From: Ralstonia pickettii DTP0602
Lineage (GTDB): Bacteria > Pseudomonadota > Gammaproteobacteria > Burkholderiales > Burkholderiaceae
Length of the DNA stretch: 64,000 nt
Assembly: GCA_000471925.1 (NCBI GenBank)
Contig: CP006668.1
Span: forward strand, 1,860,001-1,924,000
Direction of reading: 5' to 3'
The notes beneath the pieces are model-generated. The model was not told the origin of the DNA and searched no databases. It was given only the letters and a program-made list of their open reading frames with translations. The first letter of the stretch is position 1; every line of letters starts with the position of its first letter. Below, piece after piece: positions 44,606 through 53,241 of this stretch. A program made the position numbers and the translations under genes.

Positions 44606-45700
44606 TTACACGGTGGGACGGCTGGCCGAGCCGCGGTTGTCGGCCAGCAGCGCGCGCAGCGCCGCCAGCGGGCTGGCACTTTCCACGTAGCGATGGAACA
44701 GCGCTCCCGCCACGTTGCTGAGTATCCACGCAGCTGCCATGCCGAGCGCATTCAGCACCGGCTGCCCCGGCGCGAGGTTCGACACCGTGGCATTGACCAG
44801 CAGGCACACCGGGAAATGGACCAGGAACAGCGAATAGGAGATCCGCCCGAAGAAGCCGACCACGTGCGCGCGCGGCCAGCGTTCCATCCAGCCGCCGCGG
44901 CGTGAGATCGCCAGCAGCAGCGCCGTCGCCAGCGCCACGGCGATGCGCAGGCGGAAGTCGACGATCAGCGCCGCCAGCACCACGGCGCCGAGCACCAGCA
45001 GCGCCATCGCCGAGCGGCCCGGGTTCGACGCCCACCAGGCGAGCGTGCCCATGGCGTAGGCGCCAAAGAAGTACACCGCCCAGATATCCCACGCGGCTTC
45101 GCGGTTGAACCAGAACAGCGAGGCCACCGCGAGCACGGACACGATGCCGACGCCCGCGCCGGCAGCCGCCCGCCCGCGCGACATGGCGCGCGCCGCCCAC
45201 AGTGCCGCCAGCAGCAGCGCAAACAGTTGCAGGTCGATGGCCACGTACCAGACCCCGGCCGAGAGGGCATCAACGTCGAGCACGTTGTGCAGCAGCGCCA
45301 GGTGCGCGAGGAACTGCATCAGGTGCGGCGGTGCGGGGATCGACTCGTGCACCATCCACTGCCGCGCCAGGGCGGCGCCGGCAATGCTGAGCAGGATTGC
45401 CGCGGCGTAGGGCACCACCAGCTTCTGGTAGCGCTGCCACAACGCCAGCAGCGGATGCTGGCGCAGCTCCAGCCGGCCGTACGGCGCGAGGCTGCGTGCG
45501 GCGAGGAAACCGCTGATCACCAGGAAGACCTGCACCGCGATGCGGGCGTAGTCATACAGCCAGTCCACCAGGCCGGGCGCCAGCTGGTAGGCGGCGTCCG
45601 ACATCGGACCATAGAACGCGAGGTGGTGGAGCACGATCAGCTGCGAGCTGACCGCCTTCAGGGCGTCGATGCACGGCAGGCGCGACGGACGGGGGCTCAT
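44606..45700 (-). CDS. Acyltransferase family 3 (OafA-like) membrane protein
   Basis: A 364-residue integral membrane O-acyltransferase with about ten hydrophobic segments. The N-terminal PCIDALKAVSSQLIVLHHLAF holds the family's conserved helix and the His/His pair; VQVFLVISGFLAARSL, GVWYVAIDLQLFALLL and ISYSLFLVHFPVCLLV are further family blocks. Such enzymes acetylate or succinylate surface polysaccharides, lipids or small molecules using cytoplasmic acyl-CoA. It stands alone, with no polysaccharide genes next to it, so the acceptor is unknown. The start is the first ATG; an AT-rich gap of ~250 bases lies upstream. Confidence 0.88.
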   Translation of the reverse strand: MSPRPSRLPCIDALKAVSSQLIVLHHLAFYGPMSDAAYQLAPGLVDWLYDYARIAVQVFLVISGFLAARSLAPYGRLELRQHPLLALWQRYQKLVVPYAAAILLSIAGAALARQWMVHESIPAPPHLMQFLAHLALLHNVLDVDALSAGVWYVAIDLQLFALLLAALWAARAMSRGRAAAGAGVGIVSVLAVASLFWFNREAAWDIWAVYFFGAYAMGTLAWWASNPGRSAMALLVLGAVVLAALIVDFRLRIAVALATALLLAISRRGGWMERWPRAHVVGFFGRISYSLFLVHFPVCLLVNATVSNLAPGQPVLNALGMAAAWILSNVAGALFHRYVESASPLAALRALLADNRGSASRPTV

Positions 45701-45949
45701 TGTTATAAGAAGGCGACAAAAGGCACGAAGGCGCGATTCTACCCTGTTGCCCCCTCAACAATGTGGCGAAACATCCACAAATTGCGATTGGTTACATACT
45801 CCTCAGCCAGACTCCAATGCCGTGGGCCTGGTCCTCCATGTCTTAACATACAGGCATTTGCTTATGACGAGAATGTTCTTCGCCCAACCTGGGCCCGGGT
45901 ATACCCTAGCGTCTTTGCCGCATTGCCGGCCGCTTCCGGTTTCTCCTGC

Positions 45950-46909
45950 ATGCCCGCCTTTGCCCTGCCTTCCCTGCTCGCCCGCCTGTTCCGTGCCCGT
46001 CGTTCGCTGGCGGCACTGGCCTTTTCCAGCGTCGCCGTTGCCACCGGCGTGGCCGTGGCTGGCGCGCTGACGCCGGCCTCCGCCCAGGCGCAGACCCCCG
46101 TGCTCGACAAGATCCGCGAGTCCGGCACCATCGTGCTCGGCTACCGCGAATCCGCGCTGCCGTTCTCCTTTGCCGACGACAAGGGCCAGCCCGCCGGCTA
46201 CGCGGTCGAGCTGTGCCTGCGCGCGGCCGAGGCGGCGCGCCAGAAGCTGGGCCTGAAGGACCTGAAGGTGCGCTGGATGCCGCTGACGCCGCAGAACCGC
46301 ATCCCGTCGGTGGTCAACGGGCTGGTGGACCTGGACTGCGCGCCCAACACCAATACGCTCGAGCGCCAGAAGCAGGTTGCGTTCAGCGTCTCGCACTATG
46401 TCTCGACGGTGCGCATGCTGGTGCGGGCCGATTCGGGCATACGCTCGCTCGGCGACCTGCGCGGCAAGACCGTGGTCACCAGCGCGGGCTCCACCGGCGA
46501 CCGCCACGTGCGGCGCCTGAAGGGGCAATACGGCTACCACGACGTCTACGCCAAGGACCACGGCGAGTCGTTCCTGCTGCTCGAGTCCGGCCGCGCCCAG
46601 GCCTTCGTGATGGACGACGTGCTGCTGGCTGGCCTGCGCGCCCGCGCCAAGGACCCGTCGCAGTTCGTGATCATCGGTCCGGTGCTGTCGGTCGAGCAGA
46701 ACGCGCTGATGCTGTCCAAGGCCGATCCGGAATGGAAGCGCGTGGTCGACCAGGCGCTGACCACCACCTTTGCCGGCGCCGAGGTCACCGCGCTGCAGAA
46801 GCGCTGGTTCCAGGAGCCGATCGGCAGCCGCGGCATCAACCTGGCGCTGGCGCCATCGGGCGAGGTGCGTGCGGCCTGGAAGCATCCGTCCGACGCCGTT
46901 ACCGAGTAA
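45950..46909 (+). CDS. Periplasmic amino-acid-type solute-binding protein
   Basis: A 319-residue family 3 extracellular solute-binding protein. The signal peptide is long (to about residue 48, ending PASAQA). The mature part has the family entry VLDKIRESGTIVLGYRESALPFSF, VELCLRAAEAARQKLG, the hinge NTLERQKQVAFS, and LRGKTVVTSAGSTG. Closest in style to glutamate/aspartate-binding GltI. No permease or ATPase gene is adjacent, so it is an orphan that must share a transporter encoded elsewhere. The ATG at 45950 has no obvious ribosome site; it was chosen because it gives a credible signal peptide. Confidence 0.85.
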   Translation: MPAFALPSLLARLFRARRSLAALAFSSVAVATGVAVAGALTPASAQAQTPVLDKIRESGTIVLGYRESALPFSFADDKGQPAGYAVELCLRAAEAARQKLGLKDLKVRWMPLTPQNRIPSVVNGLVDLDCAPNTNTLERQKQVAFSVSHYVSTVRMLVRADSGIRSLGDLRGKTVVTSAGSTGDRHVRRLKGQYGYHDVYAKDHGESFLLLESGRAQAFVMDDVLLAGLRARAKDPSQFVIIGPVLSVEQNALMLSKADPEWKRVVDQALTTTFAGAEVTALQKRWFQEPIGSRGINLALAPSGEVRAAWKHPSDAVTE

Positions 46910-47098
46910 GCCGCCGTGCCGGCGGCCCCAATCGCAATCGGAGCGGGGCCGCAATTCAGGGTTTCCATGAGGCGTTGGCGCCGGGCAAGCCCCAAGTTGA
47001 CAGCAAAGAACGATGTTGGCGACACTGGCCCGGTCCGTCCCTGCGAGGGGTAGGCCACATAATCGACCGCCCGACGGCGGCTTTTCTCAGGAGAAACC

Positions 47099-47407
47099 AT
47101 GAACAAGTTCGTCGCGACCGCGATTGCGCTCTGCCTCGGCGCCGCCTCGCTGGCCGTGCAGGCCCAGACCGCCGGCAAGAAGCAGTTCGACCCGTATGCC
47201 CAGGGAGCCAAGTCGGGCGAGAAGTTCGACACATATTCGCAGGGCGCCAAGTCCGGCGACAAGTTCGACCCGTACTCGCAAGGCGCAAACAAGAGCACGC
47301 GCAGCGACCTGACCGGCACTGCGGCGCCGGCCGCTGAAAAGCCCGCCAAGAAGGCCACCAGCAAGAAGACCAAGAAGAAAGCCGCCCCCGCACCGGCCGC
47401 CAGCTGA
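47099..47407 (+). CDS. Small exported protein with DPYxQGA repeats (second copy)
   Basis: A 102-residue protein with a signal peptide (cleavage after AVQAQ) and three 13-residue repeats at Phe30, Phe43 and Phe56: FDPYAQGAKSGE, FDTYSQGAKSGD and FDPYSQGANKS. TRSDL and a Lys/Ala-rich tail (~30 residues) follow. TCAGGAGAAACC precedes the ATG. The repeat and the GANxxTRxDL ending match the protein at 16245-16598. The lysine-rich tail is strongly basic, so the mature protein may bind an acidic surface such as cell envelope or nucleic acid. Function unknown. Confidence 0.8.
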   Translation: MNKFVATAIALCLGAASLAVQAQTAGKKQFDPYAQGAKSGEKFDTYSQGAKSGDKFDPYSQGANKSTRSDLTGTAAPAAEKPAKKATSKKTKKKAAPAPAAS

Positions 47408-47421
47408 GCGCTGACCACGTG

Positions 47422-47455
47422 CACAAAAAAACCCGCCGCGGCGGGTTTTTTTGTG
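47422..47455. terminator. Bidirectional intrinsic terminator
   Basis: A perfect 15-bp stem with a CGCG loop. The arms carry seven A and seven T, so a T-run follows the GC core in either direction. It serves both the repeat protein (plus) and the convergent hypothetical gene (minus). Confidence 0.95.
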
Positions 47456-47477
47456 TCTTGCCGATGGCCAGCCCGGC

Positions 47478-48377
47478 TCAGGGCGCTTGCGAATCGCGCT
47501 CGAGCGCCGTCACGTCCACGCGCTGCACCTGGTCATTCTGGCGCACCTCCGTGCGCAACACGAAGGCCTCGGCAGGACAGTACCAGTCGGTGATATGCAT
47601 CACCGTGGGCTCGACTTGCACCACCTCCTCGCCGACCATCAGCGGGCCCAGCGAGGTGCGCTTGTCGTAGGTGATCGGCAGGCATTCCTTGCGCCCCATC
47701 GCCGTATTGATCATCTGCTTGCGTCCCACCTTGCGCGAGTCGATATGGATCGATGCGTGCAACGCGCGCATGGTGCTGACCACCTGGTCCGATGCCAGCG
47801 GGTAGATCTTAAGCGAGACGCTGGACTCGAAAGTCTCGCCCTCCAGCGTGCTGCCCTCGCGCAGTTCCAGGCCCGCGTAGTTGAACACGCCCTTGCCGCG
47901 GAAAGCCGCCTCGCCGTACATGCGCGCATAGCGGGCGCGGGCGTTGATGATGGCATGCTGGCTTTCGATGCTGGTCTGGTCGGCCGGAGTGCGGCGGTCG
48001 ATCACCACCTCGTGCACCTGGTCCATGACCACCGGCGGGCCCATCAGCGCCGACATCGCCGACTTGGAGTTGACCTCAAGCCGCGCGCGGCAGCCGGAGG
48101 GACTGCGGCTGACATCGCGCAGCGTCATGCGGATCGACATCGGCAGCACGCCGTCGCCTTCCATCTGCACGTGCGCGCCGGACTGGAACCAGGGCGCGTT
48201 GCACAACACGGCCGCAGCCGAGGCCGAGACCTCGCTGACCGCCGTGTGCGCCGCCGCCATCGCCGCGGCGCCTGCCGCGGCCGAGGGCGCGGCCGCCTGC
48301 TGCGCGCCGGCCCCGCTTGCCAGCGCCATCCCCGCCATCAGGCCCGCCAGCCGGTATTGCTGCGCCTTTGTCTTCAC
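47478..48377 (-). CDS. Hypothetical periplasmic protein
   Basis: A 299-residue protein with a signal peptide (MKTKAQQYRLAGLMAGMALASGAGA). An Ala-rich linker follows, then a domain of mostly beta-strands with four scattered Cys (LCNAPWF, GCRARLEV, KECLPITY, WYCPAEAF) that could form two disulfides. I do not recognise the family. VFNYAGLELREGSTLEG and the final TEVRQNDQVQRVDVTALER stand out as possible conserved blocks. It is transcribed towards the shared terminator. The upstream region of 541 bases separates it from the arn operon, which runs the other way. Confidence 0.7.
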   Translation of the reverse strand: MKTKAQQYRLAGLMAGMALASGAGAQQAAAPSAAAGAAAMAAAHTAVSEVSASAAAVLCNAPWFQSGAHVQMEGDGVLPMSIRMTLRDVSRSPSGCRARLEVNSKSAMSALMGPPVVMDQVHEVVIDRRTPADQTSIESQHAIINARARYARMYGEAAFRGKGVFNYAGLELREGSTLEGETFESSVSLKIYPLASDQVVSTMRALHASIHIDSRKVGRKQMINTAMGRKECLPITYDKRTSLGPLMVGEEVVQVEPTVMHITDWYCPAEAFVLRTEVRQNDQVQRVDVTALERDSQAP

Positions 48378-48918
48378 ATCATTCCCTGTCTAGAATGTCC
48401 AGACGCCCCCGATGTAGCGCCCGGCCTGCCAGGCGACGGCCTGGTCACTGAAATTATGGTGTCTTTGGCGCGCCTTTGTCGCGTTTTTACCCGCTACTGT
48501 CTGGCCGGGTTTTCCTCGATTCCAGTCCTGGCCGCGTTTTCCATGCCGGTATCCTCCTTGGGTGGCGTTCCGGTTGCGCCGGGTGCGCCCGGCCACGGTG
48601 GGCGTGCAGGCCGCCTGAGGCACTTTCCTCTCGCTGCGAAGGCACCGGGGTGCCTTCGCGCACGCTTGCGGTGAAGCTCCCGCCTCCCGGCGAGACTCCC
48701 CTGCCGCCGTGCTACCATTGCCCGCCGCGCGTGCCCCCGCGCCGGCTGTGGCGTTCCAGGCGCCTGTCAGCCGGTCACCGGAGGTGTCCATCCGGAGGTG
48801 TTGCACCCCGGTGTTTCCCCTGATGTCCACCAATGGGCGGCGCCATGCGTTGTGATGGCTTCCCCTCACCGCGCACCCTCGCAGGACCATCCATCCGTCG
48901 TGCTTTTCCAGGAGATCT
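48378..48918. other. Divergent intergenic region before the arn operon
   Basis: About 541 bases with no credible gene; a minus-strand frame across it has the composition of a high-GC shadow. It holds a perfect 11-bp hairpin at 48636-48659 (GCGAAGGCACC with GGTGCCTTCGC) without a T-run. No PmrA-type direct repeat is visible. The right end carries the arnT ribosome site CCAGGAGATCT. Confidence 0.5.
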
Positions 48919-50655
48919 ATGCGTAGTTCATTGACCTCGCGGTATGCCGGGCTGTCCGTTGGAGCCGCCACGGGTGCCATCGCCCTGGTCAGCCTGTTTA
49001 TCCTGCTGGTCTGGTTCGGCACGCTCGACATGCGCCACCTGCTGCGCTCGGACGAGGGCCGCTATGCCGAGATCGCCCGCGAGATGCTCACCACCGGCGA
49101 CTGGGTCACGATCCGCTACCACGAACTCAAGTACTTCGAGAAACCGCCCTTCCACCTGTGGGTGACCACGGTGGCCTATACGCTGTTCGGCGTCGGCGAC
49201 TGGCAGGCGCGCCTGTGCGTGGCGCTGTCGGGCATGCTCGGGGTGGGCGTGTCGATGCTGGCCGCGGCGCGCTGGTTCGGCACGCGCGCAGCCCTGCTGA
49301 CCGGGCTCGTGCTGGTGTCGGCGCCGATGTGGAATATCGCCGGACATTTCAATTCGCTGGACATGACGCTGGCCGGGGCCATGACGTGCGTGCTGGCCTT
49401 CATGCTGCTGGCACAGCACCCGGACGCCACGCCGGCGTCGCGCCGCAACTGGATGCTGGCCTGTTGGGCGGCAATGGGCGTGGCGGTGCTGATCAAGGGC
49501 CTGGTCGGTCTGGCGCTGCCTGGCCTGGTGCTGGTGGTCTACACGGTGGTGACGCGGGACCTGGGTCTGTGGCGCCGCCTGCATCTGCTGGCCGGCATCG
49601 CGATGCTGCTGCTGGTGACGGTACCGTGGTTCTGGCTGGTGTCGGAGCGCAACCCTGAATTCCTGCGCTTTTTCTTTATCCACGAGCACTGGCAGCGCTA
49701 CACCTCCAACGTGCACCAGCGCGGGGGCGCGATCTGGTTCTTCGTGCCGCTGCTGCTGATGGGCTTCCTGCCATGGCTGGGCCTGGCGCCGCAGATGCTG
49801 CAGGCGGTTGGCGAGCGCGCGGGCGTCGAGCGCGGCACCTCGCCGCGGCCGTTCCAGCCGGCGCTGCTGGCGGCACTGTGGGCGTCGGCGATCTTTGTCT
49901 TCTTCAGCCTGTCGGGCTCCAAGCTACCGGGCTATATCGTGCCGATCTTCCCCGCGCTGGCGTTGCTGGCCGGCGTCGCGCTGGACACCGTGACGGAACG
50001 CGCATGGCGTTGGCAGGTCAATGCCATGATCGCGCTCGGCGTGGTGGGCCTGCTGGCCTGCCCCTTCGTCGCCATGCTGGACAAGCCCAGCACGCCCAAT
50101 GCGGTCTATCGCGAATTCACGCTGTGGATCGGCATCGCCTTCGTCGTGATGCTGGCCGGCGCGCTGCTGGCGCGCCGCCTGCTGCGCACGCGCGGCGTGT
50201 TCCCCAGCGTGGTGGCCTATGCGCTGGCGATGTTAGTTTGCTGTACGGTGGCGCTGCGCGGCCATGAGGCCATGGGCCGGCCCAACTCCGGCGCGGACCT
50301 GGTGCCCGCCATCAACGCCGTGCTGGCGCCGGACATGCCGCTGTACAGCGTGGGGCTGCTGGACCACACGCTGCCGTTCTACCTGCGCCGCACCACCATC
50401 CTGGTCGAGCATCCGGACGAGCTGGAATTCGGCGTCGGCCAGGAGCCGCAGAAGTGGATCCCGACCATGGAGGACTTTATCGCCCGCTGGCAGGACGGGC
50501 AGCGCGCGGTGGCGATCATGTTGCCCGACACCTACAACGCGCTGGCGGCGCGCGGTGTGCCAATGCACAAGATCGCCGGCGACCGCCGGCGCGTGGCGGT
50601 GGCCAATTTCGTGCTGCCGGGCCAGGGCCCGCAGGCGCAATCCCAAGGACAGTAA
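48919..50655 (+). CDS. arnT: Lipid A L-Ara4N transferase ArnT
   Basis: Moves 4-amino-4-deoxy-L-arabinose from undecaprenyl phosphate to lipid A on the periplasmic face of the inner membrane, lowering its negative charge and conferring resistance to cationic peptides such as polymyxin. The 578-residue GT83 protein has about twelve membrane spans and the periplasmic loop motif LRSDEGRYAEIAREML with the essential Asp/Glu pair, then YFEKPPFHLW and FIHEHWQRYTSNVHQRGG. It ends in a soluble periplasmic domain (DLVPAINAVLAPDMPLYS onward). It is the first gene of the arn run, 19 bases before the flippase subunit gene. Confidence 0.92.
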   Translation: MRSSLTSRYAGLSVGAATGAIALVSLFILLVWFGTLDMRHLLRSDEGRYAEIAREMLTTGDWVTIRYHELKYFEKPPFHLWVTTVAYTLFGVGDWQARLCVALSGMLGVGVSMLAAARWFGTRAALLTGLVLVSAPMWNIAGHFNSLDMTLAGAMTCVLAFMLLAQHPDATPASRRNWMLACWAAMGVAVLIKGLVGLALPGLVLVVYTVVTRDLGLWRRLHLLAGIAMLLLVTVPWFWLVSERNPEFLRFFFIHEHWQRYTSNVHQRGGAIWFFVPLLLMGFLPWLGLAPQMLQAVGERAGVERGTSPRPFQPALLAALWASAIFVFFSLSGSKLPGYIVPIFPALALLAGVALDTVTERAWRWQVNAMIALGVVGLLACPFVAMLDKPSTPNAVYREFTLWIGIAFVVMLAGALLARRLLRTRGVFPSVVAYALAMLVCCTVALRGHEAMGRPNSGADLVPAINAVLAPDMPLYSVGLLDHTLPFYLRRTTILVEHPDELEFGVGQEPQKWIPTMEDFIARWQDGQRAVAIMLPDTYNALAARGVPMHKIAGDRRRVAVANFVLPGQGPQAQSQGQ

Positions 50656-50673
50656 CCGGCATTACGCGGCGCC

Positions 50674-51045
50674 ATGACGCTTTCGACTTTCGCTTTCATC
50701 TTTTCCGGCGTGCTGCTCAATGCGGCCGCGCAACTGTTGCTCAAGGCCGGCGTCAACGCCATCGGCGCCATCACGCTGGACCGCGGCACGCTGCTGGTCA
50801 CGGCACTGCGCGTGCTGACGCAATGGCCGGTACTGGCCGGGCTGACGCTGTACGTGGTCAGCGTGGGCGTGTGGATCGTGGGGCTGTCGCGCGTGGACGT
50901 GTCGATCGCCTACCCGATGCTGTCGCTCGGCTACGTGGTCAATGCGGTGGCCGCATGGTACCTGTTCGGCGAGATGATCGGCCCCTTGCGCGTGGTCGGC
51001 ATCCTGCTGATACTGGCTGGCGTCTTCCTGATCGCCCGATCCTGA
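50674..51045 (+). CDS. SMR-type membrane protein, probable Ara4N-lipid flippase subunit
   Basis: A 123-residue protein with four membrane helices of the EmrE/small multidrug resistance type: LLNAAAQLLLKAGVNAIG in helix 1, YVVSVGVWIVGLSRVDVSIA in helix 3, and VVGILLILAGVFLIARS at the end. In Enterobacteria the pair ArnE/ArnF flips undecaprenyl-phosphate-Ara4N across the inner membrane. Here only one such gene lies between arnT and arnB, so it probably forms a homodimer for the same job. Function comes from position plus fold; substrate specificity cannot be read directly. Confidence 0.82.
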   Translation: MTLSTFAFIFSGVLLNAAAQLLLKAGVNAIGAITLDRGTLLVTALRVLTQWPVLAGLTLYVVSVGVWIVGLSRVDVSIAYPMLSLGYVVNAVAAWYLFGEMIGPLRVVGILLILAGVFLIARS

Positions 51046-51094
51046 CGCGGTTGCCCGGCGCCCCCAGCACCAACCGCACTCCATCGCCATTTCC

Positions 51095-52264
51095 ATGACC
51101 GCTCCCGCCGCATTCCTGCCTTTCGTCCGCCCCGACATCGACGCCGCCGCCATTGCTGAAGTCAGCAAGGTGCTGGCCTCGGGCTGGATCACCTCCGGCC
51201 CGCGGATGCAGGCCTTCGAGGCCGCGCTGTCTGACCTCTTCGGCGGCCGCCCGGTGCGCACCTTCGCCAATGGCTCGGCGACGATGGAGATCGCATTGCG
51301 CATCGCCGATATCGGCCCGGGCGATGAAGTCATCACCACCCCTGTCACCTGGGTCGCCACCGCCAACGTGGTGCTGACGGTGGGCGCGCGGCCGGTGTTC
51401 GTCGATATCGACCCGCGCACGCGCAACCTGGACCTGGATGCGGTCGAGGCCGCGATCACGCCGCGCACGCGCGCGATCATGCCGGTGTACCTGTCGGGCC
51501 TGCCGGTGGACATGGACCGCCTCTACGCCATCGCCGCCAAACACAACCTGCGCGTGATCGAGGACGCCGCGCAGGCGATCGACTCGCGCTGGCGCGGCCA
51601 GCGCATCGGCAGCTTCGGCGACCTGGTCAGCTTCAGCTTCCAGGCCAACAAGAACATCACCACCATCGAAGGCGGCTGCCTGGTGATGAACACGCCGGAA
51701 GAAGCCGTGCGCGCCGAGCGCCTGCGGCTGCAGGGCGTGATCCGTACCGGCATGGACGGCATGGATGTCGAGGAGCCGGGCGGCAAGTTCAACCTGACCG
51801 ACGTCAATGCCGCCGTCGGCCTGGCGCAGCTCGCCAGACTCGATGCCATCACCGCGCGCCGCGCGGAACTGGCACAAGCCTATTTCCGCTGCGCGGCCGA
51901 CAGCGGCCTGGCCGAACTCGGCATCGAACTGCCGCAGCCGCTCGATCCCCAGGCCGCCACCACCAACTGGCATATGTTCCAGGTGGTGCTGCCGACCGAG
52001 CGCCTCGAGGGCGGACCGGCGCAGGCACGCAAGCAGGTCATGGAGGCGATGCGCGAGCGCGGCATCGGCACCGGCGTGCACTATCCGCCCATTCATCTTT
52101 TCACCTACTACCGCTCGCTCGGCTGGCGCGAAGGCATGCTGCCGCATGCCGAGCGCATCGGGCGCGGCATCGTCACGCTGCCGCTGTTCCCCGCCATGCA
52201 AGCCGCCGACGTGGAGCGGGTCTGCGCAACCCTCAGCGAAACATGCAAACGTCTTTCCAAATGA
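51095..52264 (+). CDS. arnB: UDP-Ara4O aminotransferase ArnB
   Basis: A PLP enzyme that aminates UDP-4-keto-arabinose with glutamate to UDP-Ara4N. The 389-residue DegT/DnrJ-family protein has the PLP lysine Lys186 in FSFQANKNITTIEGG, preceded by EDAAQAIDSRW, and the N-terminal SGWITSGPRMQAFEAAL. The C-terminal HYPPIHLFTYYR is typical of ArnB. It follows the flippase gene by 49 bases and overlaps arnC by four bases (ATGA). Confidence 0.93.
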   Translation: MTAPAAFLPFVRPDIDAAAIAEVSKVLASGWITSGPRMQAFEAALSDLFGGRPVRTFANGSATMEIALRIADIGPGDEVITTPVTWVATANVVLTVGARPVFVDIDPRTRNLDLDAVEAAITPRTRAIMPVYLSGLPVDMDRLYAIAAKHNLRVIEDAAQAIDSRWRGQRIGSFGDLVSFSFQANKNITTIEGGCLVMNTPEEAVRAERLRLQGVIRTGMDGMDVEEPGGKFNLTDVNAAVGLAQLARLDAITARRAELAQAYFRCAADSGLAELGIELPQPLDPQAATTNWHMFQVVLPTERLEGGPAQARKQVMEAMRERGIGTGVHYPPIHLFTYYRSLGWREGMLPHAERIGRGIVTLPLFPAMQAADVERVCATLSETCKRLSK

Positions 52265-53241
52265 GCCCGGTCGAGGTCTCGGTCGTCATTCCGGTCTACA
52301 ACGAAGAAGACGGGCTGCAAGCCCTGTTCGACCGCCTCTATCCGGCGCTGGATGGCCTCGGCGAGTCGTACGAGATCATCTTCATCAACGACGGCAGCGT
52401 CGACCGCTCGGCGCAGATACTTGCCGCGCAGTTCCACAAGCGCCCGGACGTGACCCGGGTGGTCCTGTTCAACGGCAACTTCGGCCAGCATATGGCGATC
52501 CTGGCGGGCTTCGAGCATACCCGCGGCAAGATCGTGATCACGCTGGACGCCGACCTGCAGAACCCGCCGGAAGAAATACCGCGCCTGGTCGAAGCCATGC
52601 GCGCCGGCCACGACTACGTCGGCACCATCCGCCGCGATCGCAACGACACCGCGTTCCGCCGCTATGCCTCGCGCGCGACGAACCGGCTGCGCGAGCGCAT
52701 CACCAAGATCCGCATGACGGACCAGGGCTGCATGCTGCGCGCCTATGACCGCAATGTGATCGACACCATCAACGCCTGCCGCGAGGTCAATACCTTCATC
52801 CCGGCGCTGGCGTACACCTTTGCTTCCAACCCTGTCGAGATCGAGGTCAGCCACGAGCAGCGCCACGCCGGCGAATCCAAGTATTCGCTGTACCAGCTGA
52901 TCCGCCTGAACTTCGACCTGGTGACGGGCTTCTCGATCGTGCCGCTGCAGTGGTTCTCGGCGATCGGCACGATCCTGTCGCTGCTTTCGGGCGCCCTGGT
53001 CGTGGTACTGCTGGTACGGCGCTTCCTGTTCGGTTCGGAAGTCCAGGGTCTGTTCACCCTGTTCGCCATGAACTTCTTCCTGATCGGCATCCTGCTGTTC
53101 GGCCTGGGCCTGCTGGGCGAATACGTCGGCCGCATCTACCAGGAAGTGCGCGACCGCCCGCGCTACCGCATCAAGGCGGTGCTTGAGGGCGATCCCACGC
53201 GCGCCCCTGCCGCGCCCCACGCGGCCGGCACGGAGCGATGA
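52261..53241 (+). CDS. arnC: Undecaprenyl-phosphate Ara4FN transferase ArnC
   Basis: A GT2 glycosyltransferase that attaches formylated Ara4N to undecaprenyl phosphate at the inner face of the cytoplasmic membrane. The 326-residue protein (from the ATG overlapping the arnB stop; one in-frame ATG lies 18 bases upstream) has VSVVIPVYNEEDGL, the DxD-type LDADLQNPPEEI, HEQRHAGESKYSLYQL and two C-terminal membrane helices (~230-290). It continues the ATGA chain of overlaps into the next gene. Confidence 0.93.
   Translation: MSPVEVSVVIPVYNEEDGLQALFDRLYPALDGLGESYEIIFINDGSVDRSAQILAAQFHKRPDVTRVVLFNGNFGQHMAILAGFEHTRGKIVITLDADLQNPPEEIPRLVEAMRAGHDYVGTIRRDRNDTAFRRYASRATNRLRERITKIRMTDQGCMLRAYDRNVIDTINACREVNTFIPALAYTFASNPVEIEVSHEQRHAGESKYSLYQLIRLNFDLVTGFSIVPLQWFSAIGTILSLLSGALVVVLLVRRFLFGSEVQGLFTLFAMNFFLIGILLFGLGLLGEYVGRIYQEVRDRPRYRIKAVLEGDPTRAPAAPHAAGTER

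Noticed and set aside
48390..49031. A 213-codon minus-strand frame in the gap before arnT
   Set aside because: Extends into arnT, lacks a ribosome site and has the composition of random high-GC translation.
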